From Desulfonatronum lacustre DSM 10312 (GTDB taxonomy: Bacteria; Desulfobacterota; Desulfovibrionia; Desulfovibrionales; Desulfonatronaceae): a stretch of DNA of 64,000 nucleotides. The position numbers and the translations under genes are program-made. Position 1 is the stretch's first letter. Every line of letters begins with the position of its first letter. The DNA lies in the NCBI RefSeq assembly GCF_000519265.1, contig NZ_KI912608.1, positions 49,665-113,664 of the forward strand. The letters run 5' to 3'. Positions 25,688-35,997 of this stretch are shown here, piece after piece. Below the pieces are notes generated by a model. That model did no database searches. It was given only the letters and a program-made list of their open reading frames with translations, and was not told the origin of the DNA.

Positions 25688-26817
25688 ACTTTTTTGACGT
25701 GCCGGGAATCACCTGCCTCGTGGCCTCACCCGGAGGCGATCTGTCCGTGACCCCGGCAGCGATGAACATCGTTCTGGATGGATGCGACCAGGGCACGACC
25801 TACGGCGACTATTTCGCGGCCATCACCCGGATGCTTGCCCGCGACGACAGGGCGGTACCACGGTTGTTGGCCGGGAGCCTGGATCGCCCGACCCCGCCGG
25901 ACGAGATGGTGATCCGCGCGGAAAAGCATGGCGCGTTGTACCACCCCGCGAGTCTGGAGCTGGTTTGGCCCCAAGGGGCAGAGGGCAAGGCCGGGGACGG
26001 CTTCAGGGCCAGGTTCGCGGTGCTGACCGCGATGTCCCCGCGAGGACGAGACGCCCTACGCCGGGAAGCCCTGGTTCTGGAAAGCCTGCAACGGACTCCT
26101 GGCGGGGCGTTCCTGCCCCGGCCCCTGGCCTTCCGGGATGACGAGGCGGTGACCTTTCTCACTGTTCCCTGGTTTGCGGGGTTTCACGAGTTTCATGTCG
26201 CCGGGGACGGTGGTTTTTCGCTCTGGGATCATGACCAGGGAATCCGGCGGCTGGGTGCCGAGCAGGCCCGTGAGGTGTTTTTCCAGGCCGGTCGGATTCT
26301 AACCCTGTGTCTCGACCCGGCCACCGGAGCCTGCGTCCACCCATGGAGCCATGCCGCCGGCGATTTCATCGTCCGCTGGGATGATGACGGCGTGCAGGTC
26401 CGGCTGACCACGGCCAGGAGCCATGATCCGTTGATCGAGACGGAAAATTCGCTTTCGGCTTTGCTGGCCTTTGTCCTGGATCTGGCCCTGCGAATGCGCC
26501 TGGACCGGGTGGAGGGCGTCGGGGAGTGGGCCTGGCTGGATCAGGAACTGATGCAGGCCGCGCTCTGCGGGTTTTATGCCGCGGTGGGAGATCGTGGAAC
26601 GGACGCAGGGGCCTTGCGCGGCTTGGCCGATCTGCTGCCGTCGTTTTCCGCCGAGGAACTCTGGGAAGGACACGAGCCGCTGCTGGGCCTGTTCTCCCGC
26701 GCCGAACTGGAAATTATTCTGCCCCGGCTGGAGGCGCATTGCCGTGAGCTGGCAACGGCAATGCGTTTCGCCGACACATCTACACGTCCAGCAGCATCTC
26801 CAGATCATTGCGGGTGA
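25684..26817 (+). CDS. Conserved hypothetical protein coupled to MscS gene
   Basis: This 377-residue soluble protein has no motif I recognise with confidence. It has no signal peptide or TM segment. The N-terminal third contains FRARFAVLTAMSPRGRDALRREALVLESL and a region that could be kinase-like in layout (VTFLTVPWFAGFHEF, then GDFIVRWDDDGVQVRL). I do not see a full HxD...DFG set, so no function is assigned. The 4-base overlap with the MscS gene shows they are translated together. The 3' end overlaps the converging helicase gene by 38 bases. Confidence 0.75.
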   Translation: MNFFDVPGITCLVASPGGDLSVTPAAMNIVLDGCDQGTTYGDYFAAITRMLARDDRAVPRLLAGSLDRPTPPDEMVIRAEKHGALYHPASLELVWPQGAEGKAGDGFRARFAVLTAMSPRGRDALRREALVLESLQRTPGGAFLPRPLAFRDDEAVTFLTVPWFAGFHEFHVAGDGGFSLWDHDQGIRRLGAEQAREVFFQAGRILTLCLDPATGACVHPWSHAAGDFIVRWDDDGVQVRLTTARSHDPLIETENSLSALLAFVLDLALRMRLDRVEGVGEWAWLDQELMQAALCGFYAAVGDRGTDAGALRGLADLLPSFSAEELWEGHEPLLGLFSRAELEIILPRLEAHCRELATAMRFADTSTRPAASPDHCG

Positions 26818-29800
26818 TGTTCTTCCAGACGTCCTGGCCGGGGATGATGGATTCGGCCACGTTGCGTTTCTGGTCCTGCAGTTTGAGGATCTTTTCCTCC
26901 ACCGTGTTTTCGCAGATCATCTTGTAGGCAAAGACCTGCTTGGTCTGGCCGATGCGGTGGGTGCGGTCGATGGCCTGGCTTTCCACGGCCGGGTTCCACC
27001 ACGGGTCGTAGTGGATGACGTAGTCCGCGGAGGTCAGGTTCAGGCCCGTGCCGCCGGCCTTGAGGGAGATCAGGAACAGGCGGATGGATTCGTCGTTGTT
27101 GAACTTATCCACCTGCTCGAAGCGGTCCTTGCTGGAGCCGTCCAGATAGGTGAAGGGGATGTCCGTGGTTTGCAGCCAGCCGCGAATGATGTGCAGCATT
27201 TGTACGAACTGGGAAAAGACCAGTACCTTGTGTCCGTCCTCCACGATGCCCGTGGTCAGATCCTTGAAGGCTTCGAACTTGCCGGAGCTGATGTTCGTGC
27301 TCACTCCGGGCATGTCCAGGCGCAGCAGCCGCGGGTGGCAGCATATCTGGCGCAGTTTGAGCAGGGCGTCCAGGATGGACATCTGGCTCTTGGCCATGCC
27401 CTGTTCGTCGATGTTTTTGAGCACCTGGTCCTTGAGCTTCCTGGCCACGGCCGAGTACAGTTCCATCTGTTCGTCTTCCAGGGCGCAGTAGTAGACGTTC
27501 TCCACCTTGGGCGGCAGATCCTTGGCCACGTCGGCCTTCTTGCGGCGCAGGATGAAGGGTTTGACCCGCATCCTGAGCTGTTCCAGGGACTCCTCGTCCC
27601 CGTCCTTGATCGGTCGGACGAATCCGCTGTGAAAGGCGTGCTGGGACCCAAGAAATCCGGGCATCAGGAATTCGAACAGGGACCACAGTTCCAGCAGGTT
27701 GTTCTCAATGGGCGTGCCGGAGAGACAGAGCCGGAACCGGGCGTTGAGCCGGCGCACGGACCGGGCGGTGATGGTGTTCGGGTTTTTGATGTTTTGGGCT
27801 TCATCCAGGATGACGCTGTTGAATTCGTGCTTCATCAACTCGTCCATGTCCCGGCGCAGCAGGGCGTAGGTGGTGATGACCAGGTCGGCTTCCGGGATCT
27901 GTTTGAACAAGGGTTCCCGGTTGATGCCGTAGATCAGCAGCCGTCGCAGATTAGGCAGGAACTTCTGGGCCTCCCGGTCCCAGTTGGGCAGCACCGAGGT
28001 GGGCACGACGATCAGGTTCGGGCCGTCGTGCTTATTGGAGATCATGTGCTGGATGAAGGCCAGGGTCTGCACGGTCTTGCCCAGCCCCATCTCGTCGGCC
28101 AGGATTCCGCCGAAGCCGTACTTGCGCAGAAAGTTCAGGTAGCTCAGTCCCTGGAGCTGGTAAGGCCGCAAGTCGGCCTGAAGTTCCTTGGGGGCCTCGA
28201 TTTGTTCCACGGATTCGAAATCGTGGATCTTCAGCCGCAGATCCTGCCAGAAATCGTCCGTAGAGGCCCCAGGGATATCTTCCAGGATTTTGTCCAGGAC
28301 CGGGGCCTCGAACTGCTTGAACTTGCGCTTGAGCGGCTTGTCCGGATCAATGCCCAGGGTTTCCAGGCGATGACCCAGGCTTTTCAGCCAGGACTCGGGC
28401 AGGCGGGTGTAGGAGCCGTCCTTGAGCTGAACATAGCGTTTGCCCTGGGTCCAGGCCTTCCAGATCTTCTCGATGGGCACCCGTTCGCCGTCGTAATCCA
28501 CGGAGATGTCCAGGTTGAACCACTTGTCCTCGGCCTTGTCGTCCTGGGTTTCCAGAATGGCGACCACCTCCGGATCGGCCAGCCGGACCTTGTAGCGGTT
28601 CAGGCTCTGCTCTCCGAACATCCGGTATTCCTGCACCATTCCGGGATAGGCGTCCAGGAGAAAGGTGATGGCCTCTTCCGGCTCCAGAAACCAGATATCC
28701 GGACTGCGGGCTTGGAAATTCATGGAGGTCAGCTTGCTGATCAGCGCGGCTTCCTTTTCCTGGTCCCGACGCATGAGGTAGGCCTTGCCTCCGTGTTGGT
28801 AGCTTCCGGTCTGCAAGTCCGGGTTCGGGGCGTCCAGGGTGATTTCGCCGTGCTCCGTCATGTAGGTGTTCTGGATTTGTAAGGTCAGGAAGCTGCCCTC
28901 TTCGTCCAGGAAAAGCTTCGGGTCGTGGGTGGCCGGGACGAAGATCGGCTGCATCCGTTCCAAAAAGTCTTCCTGCCCGATGAGGTCCGAGGAAGGGATT
29001 TTGGTCCAGACCCGGTCCAGGAATTCGGCGATATCCCCATGCGGGACGATGGGCTGCTGTTCCACGAGATCCTGGACCAGTTGCGGGTCCAGGCCGGTCT
29101 GGACGGGCAAAAACTGCTGCCGCCAGCAGACCCAGAGGGGAAACTGACCGTAAAAGTAGAGCTCCTGCCCAGTGATGGAGAACGGGATTTTTCCTTCCCG
29201 GCCCAGCAGGAGGTCGAAGTTCAGGCCGTCCTCGGAAAGTTGGGGCCGGACTTGCAGGCGCAGGGTCTTGCTTTCCACGCGCACCGGCTGGTCCGTGTCC
29301 TCCCAGCGCAGGTAGTATTCGTTTTTAATCCCCCAGAGAAACCAGGTCAGCAGGCCTTGGGGAATGTCGACCCGATGGCCGAAGTATTCCAGATGCTGTC
29401 CGATGCGTTCCGCGATCTGGGGCAGTTCCGGGGAAAGTTCGGCCCATTCCGGGTTGCGGACCAACTGCTCCAGAGTGACCGGGACCGTGACCTGGGAGAT
29501 GCCGGACTTGTTTTGTCTGGCCCGGAAAAAGGCCACCTGCAAGCGTTTGGGTTCCGGATAGAAGCGCATGATGAAGTACTGCTTGCCCGGTTCCGGCTCC
29601 ACATCCATGGCGAAAAACTGGCGAAACGTCTTGCGCCACTCGGTCCGGGGCTTGGGCATGTCCTCTTGATTGTCGCTTTGCAAAGAGGCTACAAGATGCA
29701 GGGCCGTGGCGGCTACATGCCGGCAAACGCCGGAGAACGAGTCCGGGCAGTTGCAGAAAAAACTGGCGTTGGGATCCTTGAGGTTGATGCCCAGTTCCGC

Positions 29801-29995
29801 GTTGTAGACCTGGAAGTCGTCCGTCTGAAACTGGCCGGAGACGTCCCAGTGGTCGTCGAATTTTTTCAAGGAGACCTTATAGTCTCCTTCCGCCGCGATC
29901 AGCGCTTGCGCGCCGGAGGCGATGTATTCCGGAACGTTTTCCTGGATAAACCGTTTCGCGGCCGAGAGCACTTCGGCTTCTTCACCTTTAACCAT
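26780..29995 (-). CDS. SNF2-family ATPase/helicase with N-terminal SWIM zinc finger
   Basis: This 1071-residue protein has a SWIM zinc finger in CNCPDSFSGVCRHV (near residues 80-95), then a long middle region, then SNF2 helicase motifs: I in ADEMGLGKTVQTL (about residue 635), II DEAQN (about 732), SGTPIENNLLELW, and the C-terminal half with VFSQFVQML and DRTHRIGQTKQV. HepA/RapA-like proteins of this type remodel protein-DNA or polymerase complexes; the target here is unknown. It is divergent from rel and convergent with the MscS-linked gene. Confidence 0.95.
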   Translation of the reverse strand: MVKGEEAEVLSAAKRFIQENVPEYIASGAQALIAAEGDYKVSLKKFDDHWDVSGQFQTDDFQVYNAELGINLKDPNASFFCNCPDSFSGVCRHVAATALHLVASLQSDNQEDMPKPRTEWRKTFRQFFAMDVEPEPGKQYFIMRFYPEPKRLQVAFFRARQNKSGISQVTVPVTLEQLVRNPEWAELSPELPQIAERIGQHLEYFGHRVDIPQGLLTWFLWGIKNEYYLRWEDTDQPVRVESKTLRLQVRPQLSEDGLNFDLLLGREGKIPFSITGQELYFYGQFPLWVCWRQQFLPVQTGLDPQLVQDLVEQQPIVPHGDIAEFLDRVWTKIPSSDLIGQEDFLERMQPIFVPATHDPKLFLDEEGSFLTLQIQNTYMTEHGEITLDAPNPDLQTGSYQHGGKAYLMRRDQEKEAALISKLTSMNFQARSPDIWFLEPEEAITFLLDAYPGMVQEYRMFGEQSLNRYKVRLADPEVVAILETQDDKAEDKWFNLDISVDYDGERVPIEKIWKAWTQGKRYVQLKDGSYTRLPESWLKSLGHRLETLGIDPDKPLKRKFKQFEAPVLDKILEDIPGASTDDFWQDLRLKIHDFESVEQIEAPKELQADLRPYQLQGLSYLNFLRKYGFGGILADEMGLGKTVQTLAFIQHMISNKHDGPNLIVVPTSVLPNWDREAQKFLPNLRRLLIYGINREPLFKQIPEADLVITTYALLRRDMDELMKHEFNSVILDEAQNIKNPNTITARSVRRLNARFRLCLSGTPIENNLLELWSLFEFLMPGFLGSQHAFHSGFVRPIKDGDEESLEQLRMRVKPFILRRKKADVAKDLPPKVENVYYCALEDEQMELYSAVARKLKDQVLKNIDEQGMAKSQMSILDALLKLRQICCHPRLLRLDMPGVSTNISSGKFEAFKDLTTGIVEDGHKVLVFSQFVQMLHIIRGWLQTTDIPFTYLDGSSKDRFEQVDKFNNDESIRLFLISLKAGGTGLNLTSADYVIHYDPWWNPAVESQAIDRTHRIGQTKQVFAYKMICENTVEEKILKLQDQKRNVAESIIPGQDVWKNITRNDLEMLLDV

Positions 29996-30259
29996 GTGTG
30001 ATCCAAGCTCCTTCTTCGTGGTCGTACTTGTATAATAATCGATATCAACGTCGTTTGCGCGGCGATCTGATCAGGGTTGGTCCATTTAATCAAAATGAGG
30101 GAATGTCGCAAGGGCGGCGAAAGAATTGCCTCCCATCCATGGGAATACGGCGTCGCGACGCTGAATGAGCGGAAGGCCGCTCGGTTATTTTAACGAACCA
30201 TCCAGTTGGAACGATTCAGCGTGACATGCTGTTTCGTTTTCCGTAACAGGCAAGCCATA
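29996..30259. promoter_or_regulatory. Divergent control region between SNF2 gene and rel
   Basis: This 264-base gap carries promoters for both genes. It includes a small hairpin at 30167-30182, GAGCGG-AAGG-CCGCTC, followed by GGTTATTTTA. On the plus strand this looks like a weak intrinsic terminator about 75 bases before the rel start and could act in its leader. This is tentative, as the U-run is short and interrupted. Confidence 0.35.
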
Positions 30260-32407
30260 ATGATCCGTATTCACGAAATTCTGGACAAAGTCTCCGGATA
30301 CATGTCTCCGGAAGACATGAACCTGATTCAAAAAGCCTATGTCTTTTCCGCCGCGGCCCATGCCGGGCAGACCCGGCTTTCCGGTGAGCCGTATCTTTTC
30401 CATCCCCTGGAAGTGGCTAATTCCCTGGCCGAAATGAAGCTGGACAAGGCGTCCATCGCCGCGGGTCTGCTCCATGACACGGTGGAGGACACCAAGGTCA
30501 CCATCAAGGAGGTCGCCGCGGAATTCGGCAACGACGTCGCCAAGATCGTCGCCGGCACTACCAAGATCAGCAAGATGAGCTTTCACTCCAAGGAGGAGGC
30601 CCAGGCCGAGAATATTCGCAAGATGATCCTGGCCATGGCCGACGACATCCGGGTGCTGATGGTCAAGCTGGCGGACCGTCTGCACAACATGCGCACCCTG
30701 GAGTTTCAGAAAAACATCAAGCAGCGCCTGATCGCCAAAGAGACGTTGGACATTTACGCCCCTCTGGCCAATCGACTCGGGCTGTATCGGGTCAAGGTCC
30801 AGTTGGAGGATTTGAGTCTGCGCTATCTGAAGCCGGACATATACCAACAAATAGCCAGCGGCGTCCAGCAGCATCAAAGCGTCGGTCAGGAGTACATCGG
30901 CAAGGTCATCTCCATGATCGACGAATTGCTCGCGGCCAACAAGATTTCCGGGCGGGTCAGGGGGCGGATCAAGCACATCTACAGCATCTATCATAAAATG
31001 CTGCAACAGGGACTGAACCTGGACCAGGTTTACGACCTGATCGCGTTTCGGACCATCGTCGGCTCCATCAAGGACTGCTACGCCGTGCTGGGGCTGGTCC
31101 ACTCCTTGTGGAAGCCCGTGCCCGGACGGTTCAAAGACTACATCTCCATGCCCAAGAAGAACATGTACCAGAGCCTGCACACCACGGTGTTCGGGCCGGA
31201 TGGAGAGCGCATCGAGATCCAGATCCGCACCGAGGACATGAATCGGCTGGCCGAGTACGGGGTAGCGGCGCATTGGCAGTATAAGGAGGGGGGAAAAGGC
31301 AAGGACAAGGACGCGGATCGTTTTTCCTGGCTGCGTCAAATCCTGGACTGGCAGCAGGATCTGGAAAATCCGCGTGAGTTCATGGCCTCCTTGCGTATCG
31401 ACCTGTTCCAGGACGAGGTCTACGTGTTCACGCCCCGGGGTGATGTCAAGGAGCTTCCGGAAGGCGCGACACCGGTGGATTTCGCCTATCTGGTGCATAC
31501 CGAAGTCGGCAATCACTGTACCGGGGCCCGGGTCAACGGGCGGCTGGTCCCGCTCTCCACTCCGCTGCACAACGGCGATACCGTGGAGATCATTACCGAT
31601 CCCGGACGCCATCCCAGCAAGGATTGGTTGAAATTCGTCAAGACCGCCAAGGCCAAGGCCCGGATCAAGCATTGGGTGCGCACCGAGGAGCGGGACCGGA
31701 GCATCGCCTTTGCCCGCGAGGTTCTGGAGAAGGAAGGCCGCAAGGTCGGCGTGAACATGGCCAAGGCCATGAAGGACGGTCGGTTCGACAAGGTCATGGA
31801 GGAACTGTCCTTCAAGACCCCGGAAGACCTGCTGACGGCGGTGGGCTATGCCCGGATCACGCCCAGACAGGTGCTCAACCGGATGCTGCCCGCGGAGCAG
31901 AAAACGACCGAAGCGCTGGAGGAACGTCCCGCCTCGCGGGCGGAATCCGCCAAGTCGACCAAGTCCAAGGGGATCAGCATCAAGGGCGTGGACGACATCC
32001 TGGTCCAGTTCGCCAAGTGCTGCAACCCGTTGCCCGGCGATCCCATCGTGGGTTTCATCAGTCGGGGACGGGGCGCCATCGTACATACGATGGACTGTCC
32101 CAACGTGGGGCTCCTGGAGCCGGAGCGGATGCTGGACGTGTATTGGGAAGGGGACCAGAGCAAACCCTTCCCGGCCAAGATCCGGATCATCTGCAAGAAC
32201 GTCCCCGGCGTCCTGGGCGAGATCAGCACCCTTATGGCCGGAGAGGGCGTGAACATTGATTCCGGCTCCTTCCATTCCAGGCCGGACGGCAAGACGGAGA
32301 TGCTGTTCCAGGTCGAAGTGCGCGACTCTGCCCAGCTTTACGGCGTCATCGAGACGATCAGCAAGCTGGATTCCGTGGTCGAGGTGGTTCGTCTCACGGA
32401 AAAATGA
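30260..32407 (+). CDS. rel: Bifunctional (p)ppGpp synthetase/hydrolase
   Basis: This 715-residue Rel/SpoT protein makes and degrades the stringent-response alarmones. The hydrolase domain has the intact HDTVEDT (near residue 71). The synthetase domain has RFKDYI near residue 290, the RxKD form typical of bifunctional enzymes rather than the ExDD of RelA. A TGS domain (VYVFTPRGDVKELPEGAT) and a C-terminal ACT domain (about residues 637-715) follow. ATG 30260 is chosen over the longer frame at 30206 because the conserved start MIRIHEILDKV follows it. It is divergently transcribed from the helicase. Confidence 0.97.
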   Translation: MIRIHEILDKVSGYMSPEDMNLIQKAYVFSAAAHAGQTRLSGEPYLFHPLEVANSLAEMKLDKASIAAGLLHDTVEDTKVTIKEVAAEFGNDVAKIVAGTTKISKMSFHSKEEAQAENIRKMILAMADDIRVLMVKLADRLHNMRTLEFQKNIKQRLIAKETLDIYAPLANRLGLYRVKVQLEDLSLRYLKPDIYQQIASGVQQHQSVGQEYIGKVISMIDELLAANKISGRVRGRIKHIYSIYHKMLQQGLNLDQVYDLIAFRTIVGSIKDCYAVLGLVHSLWKPVPGRFKDYISMPKKNMYQSLHTTVFGPDGERIEIQIRTEDMNRLAEYGVAAHWQYKEGGKGKDKDADRFSWLRQILDWQQDLENPREFMASLRIDLFQDEVYVFTPRGDVKELPEGATPVDFAYLVHTEVGNHCTGARVNGRLVPLSTPLHNGDTVEIITDPGRHPSKDWLKFVKTAKAKARIKHWVRTEERDRSIAFAREVLEKEGRKVGVNMAKAMKDGRFDKVMEELSFKTPEDLLTAVGYARITPRQVLNRMLPAEQKTTEALEERPASRAESAKSTKSKGISIKGVDDILVQFAKCCNPLPGDPIVGFISRGRGAIVHTMDCPNVGLLEPERMLDVYWEGDQSKPFPAKIRIICKNVPGVLGEISTLMAGEGVNIDSGSFHSRPDGKTEMLFQVEVRDSAQLYGVIETISKLDSVVEVVRLTEK

Positions 32408-32421
32408 GCCCGCTCATACGC

Positions 32422-35400
32422 TCATCCTTCCAGCTGATGGACGGCCACCCGCTCTTGGGGCAGGCTTTGTTTGGCGATGTCCACCAAATGTCCGTGATGC
32501 GTGAAGAAGATCACCTGGGTGGACGCGGCGATGTCGTGCAGGAGTTTGAGGGTGGCGGCGCAGCGGTGGTCGTCGAAGTTGACCAGGATGTCGTCGGCGA
32601 TCAGGGGCAGGGGCGGATTGGTTTGCAGGTAGCGGGTCAGGGCGCCCAGGCGCAGGGCCAGGAAGAGTTGGTCCCGCGTGCCTTCGCTGAGTTGGATCAT
32701 TTCCAGTAACTGCGCATCGTCCGCCGCGGAGCCGCGGGCGGCCTTGACCACCGGCTCCCCCTTTTCGTCGTAGTCGGCCAGGAGGCCGCTGAAGGATCCC
32801 AGGGTCATGTCCCGGAAAAAGCGGGCCGCGGCTTCCAGCACCGGCCCCTGGTTGGCCTCCCGGTAGCGCTCGATTTCCGTGGACAGCACCCGTGAGGCCA
32901 GACGCAGTCGGACGTACTCCTGAACGTCGCCTTGGAGCCGGGCCTTTACGTAACACATCTGCTGATGCACGTCCGCGGCCTGAGAGGAGCCGTCCAGTCC
33001 GCGCAACTCGGCGTTGACCCGACCGATCTCGGCCATGCACGCATCCCGCCGGGCGCCCAACTCCTCTTTGCGGGTTCGGATGCCTTCCAGTTCCGCGCTC
33101 AGTTCGTCGAATCGGTGCTCCCGGGCCGCTGCGATGAATTCGTCCAGGGAATCGCCTCCGGCCAATTCCGACAACCGCTCCTCGATTTTTCGCTCCTCGT
33201 CGATCATCCGGGCCTTGATTCGAGAGGCGCTTTCCCGGGCTTGCAGGTCCTGGGGCGAAGCGATGCCGGCCTCGGCGCAGAGCGCGTCGAGTTCACGTTC
33301 GCTCTCCTGGATGGTCCTGGCGGCGTCGTGCAGCTCCTGCTCCAGGCGACGTTCCTCGTCCCGCAGGGCCTTTTGACGGTGGGCCTGATCCAGCTCTTGT
33401 TCCAGCCGTGCATGCAGCTGACCGATGATTTCCAGGGCTGACGGCTGATCGTCGTCGGGCGAAGCCGTGGCGAAACTCTCGTCGCCGACGCGTTCCGACA
33501 AGGGCGAGAGGGGCGCGACATGGCGCAGAGCCAGGACCTGTCCCGCGAACAGGCGGTGGTCGTCGTGGATGTTTTGGATGCGTTGGCGGATGTCCGCGAG
33601 TCGGATTTGGGCCTGGGCGATTTCTTCCAGGGTCAGGGTCAGGGCCGTTGCCGCTTCCGGGTCGATCCCCTCCGGCAGGCCGGCGGCGCGAATTGTCTTC
33701 GTCCATTGCGCGGTCCACGCCTCCATGGCCAGGACCGCCTTTTCCCGAAGGCGGGCCGCCGTATCCAGGGAGCGATTCAGCTCCTGGAGGCGATCCTCCA
33801 TCTCAGCGCGTTCTGTGATCTGTTTTTGCAGGTTTTTCAGCGTGTTTCGGGCTCTGGCCAGGACGGCGGCATAGTCCGTTTCGGCCGAAGTCTGATGGCC
33901 GAGGTGTTGGAGAGCGTGGACCAGTCCAGCGGTCACGGAGTTCATTTCCGCTTCCATGGCCGCATGGGCGGCCCGGCGTTCCCCAAGTTCCTCAAGCTGC
34001 CGGCGCAAACCGAGGACCTTGATCGACCAGGCCTGCATCTCCCGGGGGGAGAGAGGGGCGATGTTCAGAGGGCGCCACAGCTCGCCCCACTGTTCCTGAA
34101 GATGCACCCAGTCTTTTTGGAAATCTTCCAGCCGTTCAGCATTGACGCGCAGTTCCTCGTCCAAGCGAGCGGTTTCTCGGCGGAGTTCCATGGCCTGAGC
34201 CACGCCGGAGGCGTTGGCGTACAGTTTGTCCGCCAAGTCGTCGGCCATGTCCATGGCGGTTTCAAAACCTTGGGCCAGCGAGGCCGCCGAAGGAACTTGG
34301 TCGATGAACGCGGCTTCCCGGTCCGGGTCAACGTCGCCCTGAAGCCAGGCGTTTTGGATCAGTTCCCAGCCAAAATCACGCGTTGTCCTGGCCTGGGTCA
34401 GGGCCGCGGGGTCCGGCAGCTCTCCGTGCAGCTCCAGACGCTCCAGTGCGGAGGTCTTTTCCCGGCGGGCCTTTTCCAGGCGGGAGCGGTCCTGTTGAAA
34501 AGTTTCGATCCGTTCACGCAGGGACTGGAATTGGTCCGCGAAGCGCTCCAAGGTTTCCGGCATGGGCAGGGCCAAATGTTCCAGATCGGTCAAAGGGCCT
34601 TGCCACGGTCCCAGGGACTTCGCTTCCTGGTCCACGCGGCGGGCCAGCTTTTCGACCTCGGACCAGGCTTCGCGCAGACGTTTGGTCGGGTTGCCCACTT
34701 CCGCGGCCCGATCCAGGGCCGCTTCCAGGGCCAAAAGGTCGGGTCGAGGCGGCAGGTTTTCCAGCCGCTGCCGCAGATCGGCCGCCGCGGCCTGGGCGTC
34801 CTGCTCACCCCGGGCCGTGGAGGCCATGTCCGCCCGCAGGGCCCCGTGTTCCCGGCTCAGAGCATCCATCCGAACCTTCAGTTGTCTGGAAATCGGGGCC
34901 GTCCGCTCCCCAGTCGTTGCCTCCGGCCCCAGGGAGTGAATTTTTTCCTGGGTCTGGGCGTGCAGGACGGCTTGGTCGGCTTCCAGTTGACGGGCCTCTT
35001 TCAAGGCTTTGCGCAGGGCCGTGGTTTCGCCGTACAGTCGCCGTACGTCCTCGGCCGCGCCCAGCAGTTCCCGGTTGACGTTCCGTTCTCCCAATTCTCG
35101 TCGCGCTTGCTGGAGACGAAAGTCCAGGGCGTCCCGGTCATGGCGGGCCTTGGTCAGGGTTTGCTGGACCCGGGTTCGGCGCTCGGTGAAGTCCTCGGCC
35201 AGTAAAGGCACGTCCGCGATCTCTCCCAGACGGCGGATCAGGGCTTCACGGGGATCAATATGGCGCAGGGCCTCCCGGTACCGTTCCAGGCGAGCCTTGG
35301 TCGTGTCCAGGCCAAAGAGTTCGGCTTGCAGTTCCCGTTGCTCGGCCTGGAGCTTTTTGAACTCGCTCTGGAGTTTTTTCCACTGCGACGGACGAACGGA

Positions 35401-35997
35401 GAGTTCCCGGAGGCGTTTGGTCAAAGCGGACAGTTCCCCGACCTGCTGGTGAATGGCGGAGGTCGGGGCGCGGGGCCGAAACAGCTTGTCCCGGCGGGCC
35501 TCCAATTCGGCCAGGATTCCTCGCAGGTCGGCGATTCCCGAGGCCGCGGCGAACAGGGCCTGGCCCAGGTTGCCCTCGGCCCGCAGCAGACCTTCGGCGC
35601 CGAGGCGCAGTTTATCCTGATCCAGCCCGAACATCCGGCCGAACATGTCCTGGGAGACCCCGCCCAGCAGCCGGGTTAGCCGGGCCTGGTCCACCGCCTG
35701 CCCTGTGGCGTCCAGCAGGTCGTTCTTGCGGCGCTTGAAGCGTGTCAGGTCCAGAATTTCGCCGTTGTCCAGCCGCAGGGTCGCGCCCACGCACAGGTTT
35801 TTGTTCGGATGCAGATGCGCGTCCGGACTCTGATGCGGAAAACCGAACAGCAGGCAGGTGATGGCCCGCAGGATGGTGCTCTTGCCCGCCTCGTTGGGAC
35901 CATGGACCAGGTGCAGTCGGTGCTCCGGCCCGTCGAAGCGCAGTTCCTTGTCCGTGAACCCGCCAAAAGCCTTCAGTTTCAAGATTTCAATGCGCAT
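32422..35997 (-). CDS. Rad50/SbcC-like AAA ATPase (YhaN family)
   Basis: This 1191-residue protein has an N-terminal ATPase lobe with Walker A HGPNEAGKSTILRAI (about residues 33-47), a very long charged coiled-coil middle, and a C-terminal lobe with the signature-like LSEGTRDQLFLALRLGAL and Walker B LPLIADDILVNFDD. It pairs with the Mre11-like nuclease encoded just upstream, whose end it overlaps by 11 bases. Together they should form a DNA-end-processing complex. ATG 35997 is chosen because MRIEILKLKAFGGF is the conserved start. It converges on rel with a 14-base gap. Confidence 0.93.
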   Translation of the reverse strand: MRIEILKLKAFGGFTDKELRFDGPEHRLHLVHGPNEAGKSTILRAITCLLFGFPHQSPDAHLHPNKNLCVGATLRLDNGEILDLTRFKRRKNDLLDATGQAVDQARLTRLLGGVSQDMFGRMFGLDQDKLRLGAEGLLRAEGNLGQALFAAASGIADLRGILAELEARRDKLFRPRAPTSAIHQQVGELSALTKRLRELSVRPSQWKKLQSEFKKLQAEQRELQAELFGLDTTKARLERYREALRHIDPREALIRRLGEIADVPLLAEDFTERRTRVQQTLTKARHDRDALDFRLQQARRELGERNVNRELLGAAEDVRRLYGETTALRKALKEARQLEADQAVLHAQTQEKIHSLGPEATTGERTAPISRQLKVRMDALSREHGALRADMASTARGEQDAQAAAADLRQRLENLPPRPDLLALEAALDRAAEVGNPTKRLREAWSEVEKLARRVDQEAKSLGPWQGPLTDLEHLALPMPETLERFADQFQSLRERIETFQQDRSRLEKARREKTSALERLELHGELPDPAALTQARTTRDFGWELIQNAWLQGDVDPDREAAFIDQVPSAASLAQGFETAMDMADDLADKLYANASGVAQAMELRRETARLDEELRVNAERLEDFQKDWVHLQEQWGELWRPLNIAPLSPREMQAWSIKVLGLRRQLEELGERRAAHAAMEAEMNSVTAGLVHALQHLGHQTSAETDYAAVLARARNTLKNLQKQITERAEMEDRLQELNRSLDTAARLREKAVLAMEAWTAQWTKTIRAAGLPEGIDPEAATALTLTLEEIAQAQIRLADIRQRIQNIHDDHRLFAGQVLALRHVAPLSPLSERVGDESFATASPDDDQPSALEIIGQLHARLEQELDQAHRQKALRDEERRLEQELHDAARTIQESERELDALCAEAGIASPQDLQARESASRIKARMIDEERKIEERLSELAGGDSLDEFIAAAREHRFDELSAELEGIRTRKEELGARRDACMAEIGRVNAELRGLDGSSQAADVHQQMCYVKARLQGDVQEYVRLRLASRVLSTEIERYREANQGPVLEAAARFFRDMTLGSFSGLLADYDEKGEPVVKAARGSAADDAQLLEMIQLSEGTRDQLFLALRLGALTRYLQTNPPLPLIADDILVNFDDHRCAATLKLLHDIAASTQVIFFTHHGHLVDIAKQSLPQERVAVHQLEG

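Noticed and set aside
26576..28882. 768-codon open frame antisense to the SNF2 gene
   Set aside because: Shadow of the GC-rich codon pattern. It covers the helicase, which has clear motifs, and its translation is repetitive in G, Q and D without domains.
30185..32275. Nearly 700-codon frame antisense to rel
   Set aside because: Shadow of rel; composition typical of reverse frames in high-GC genes.
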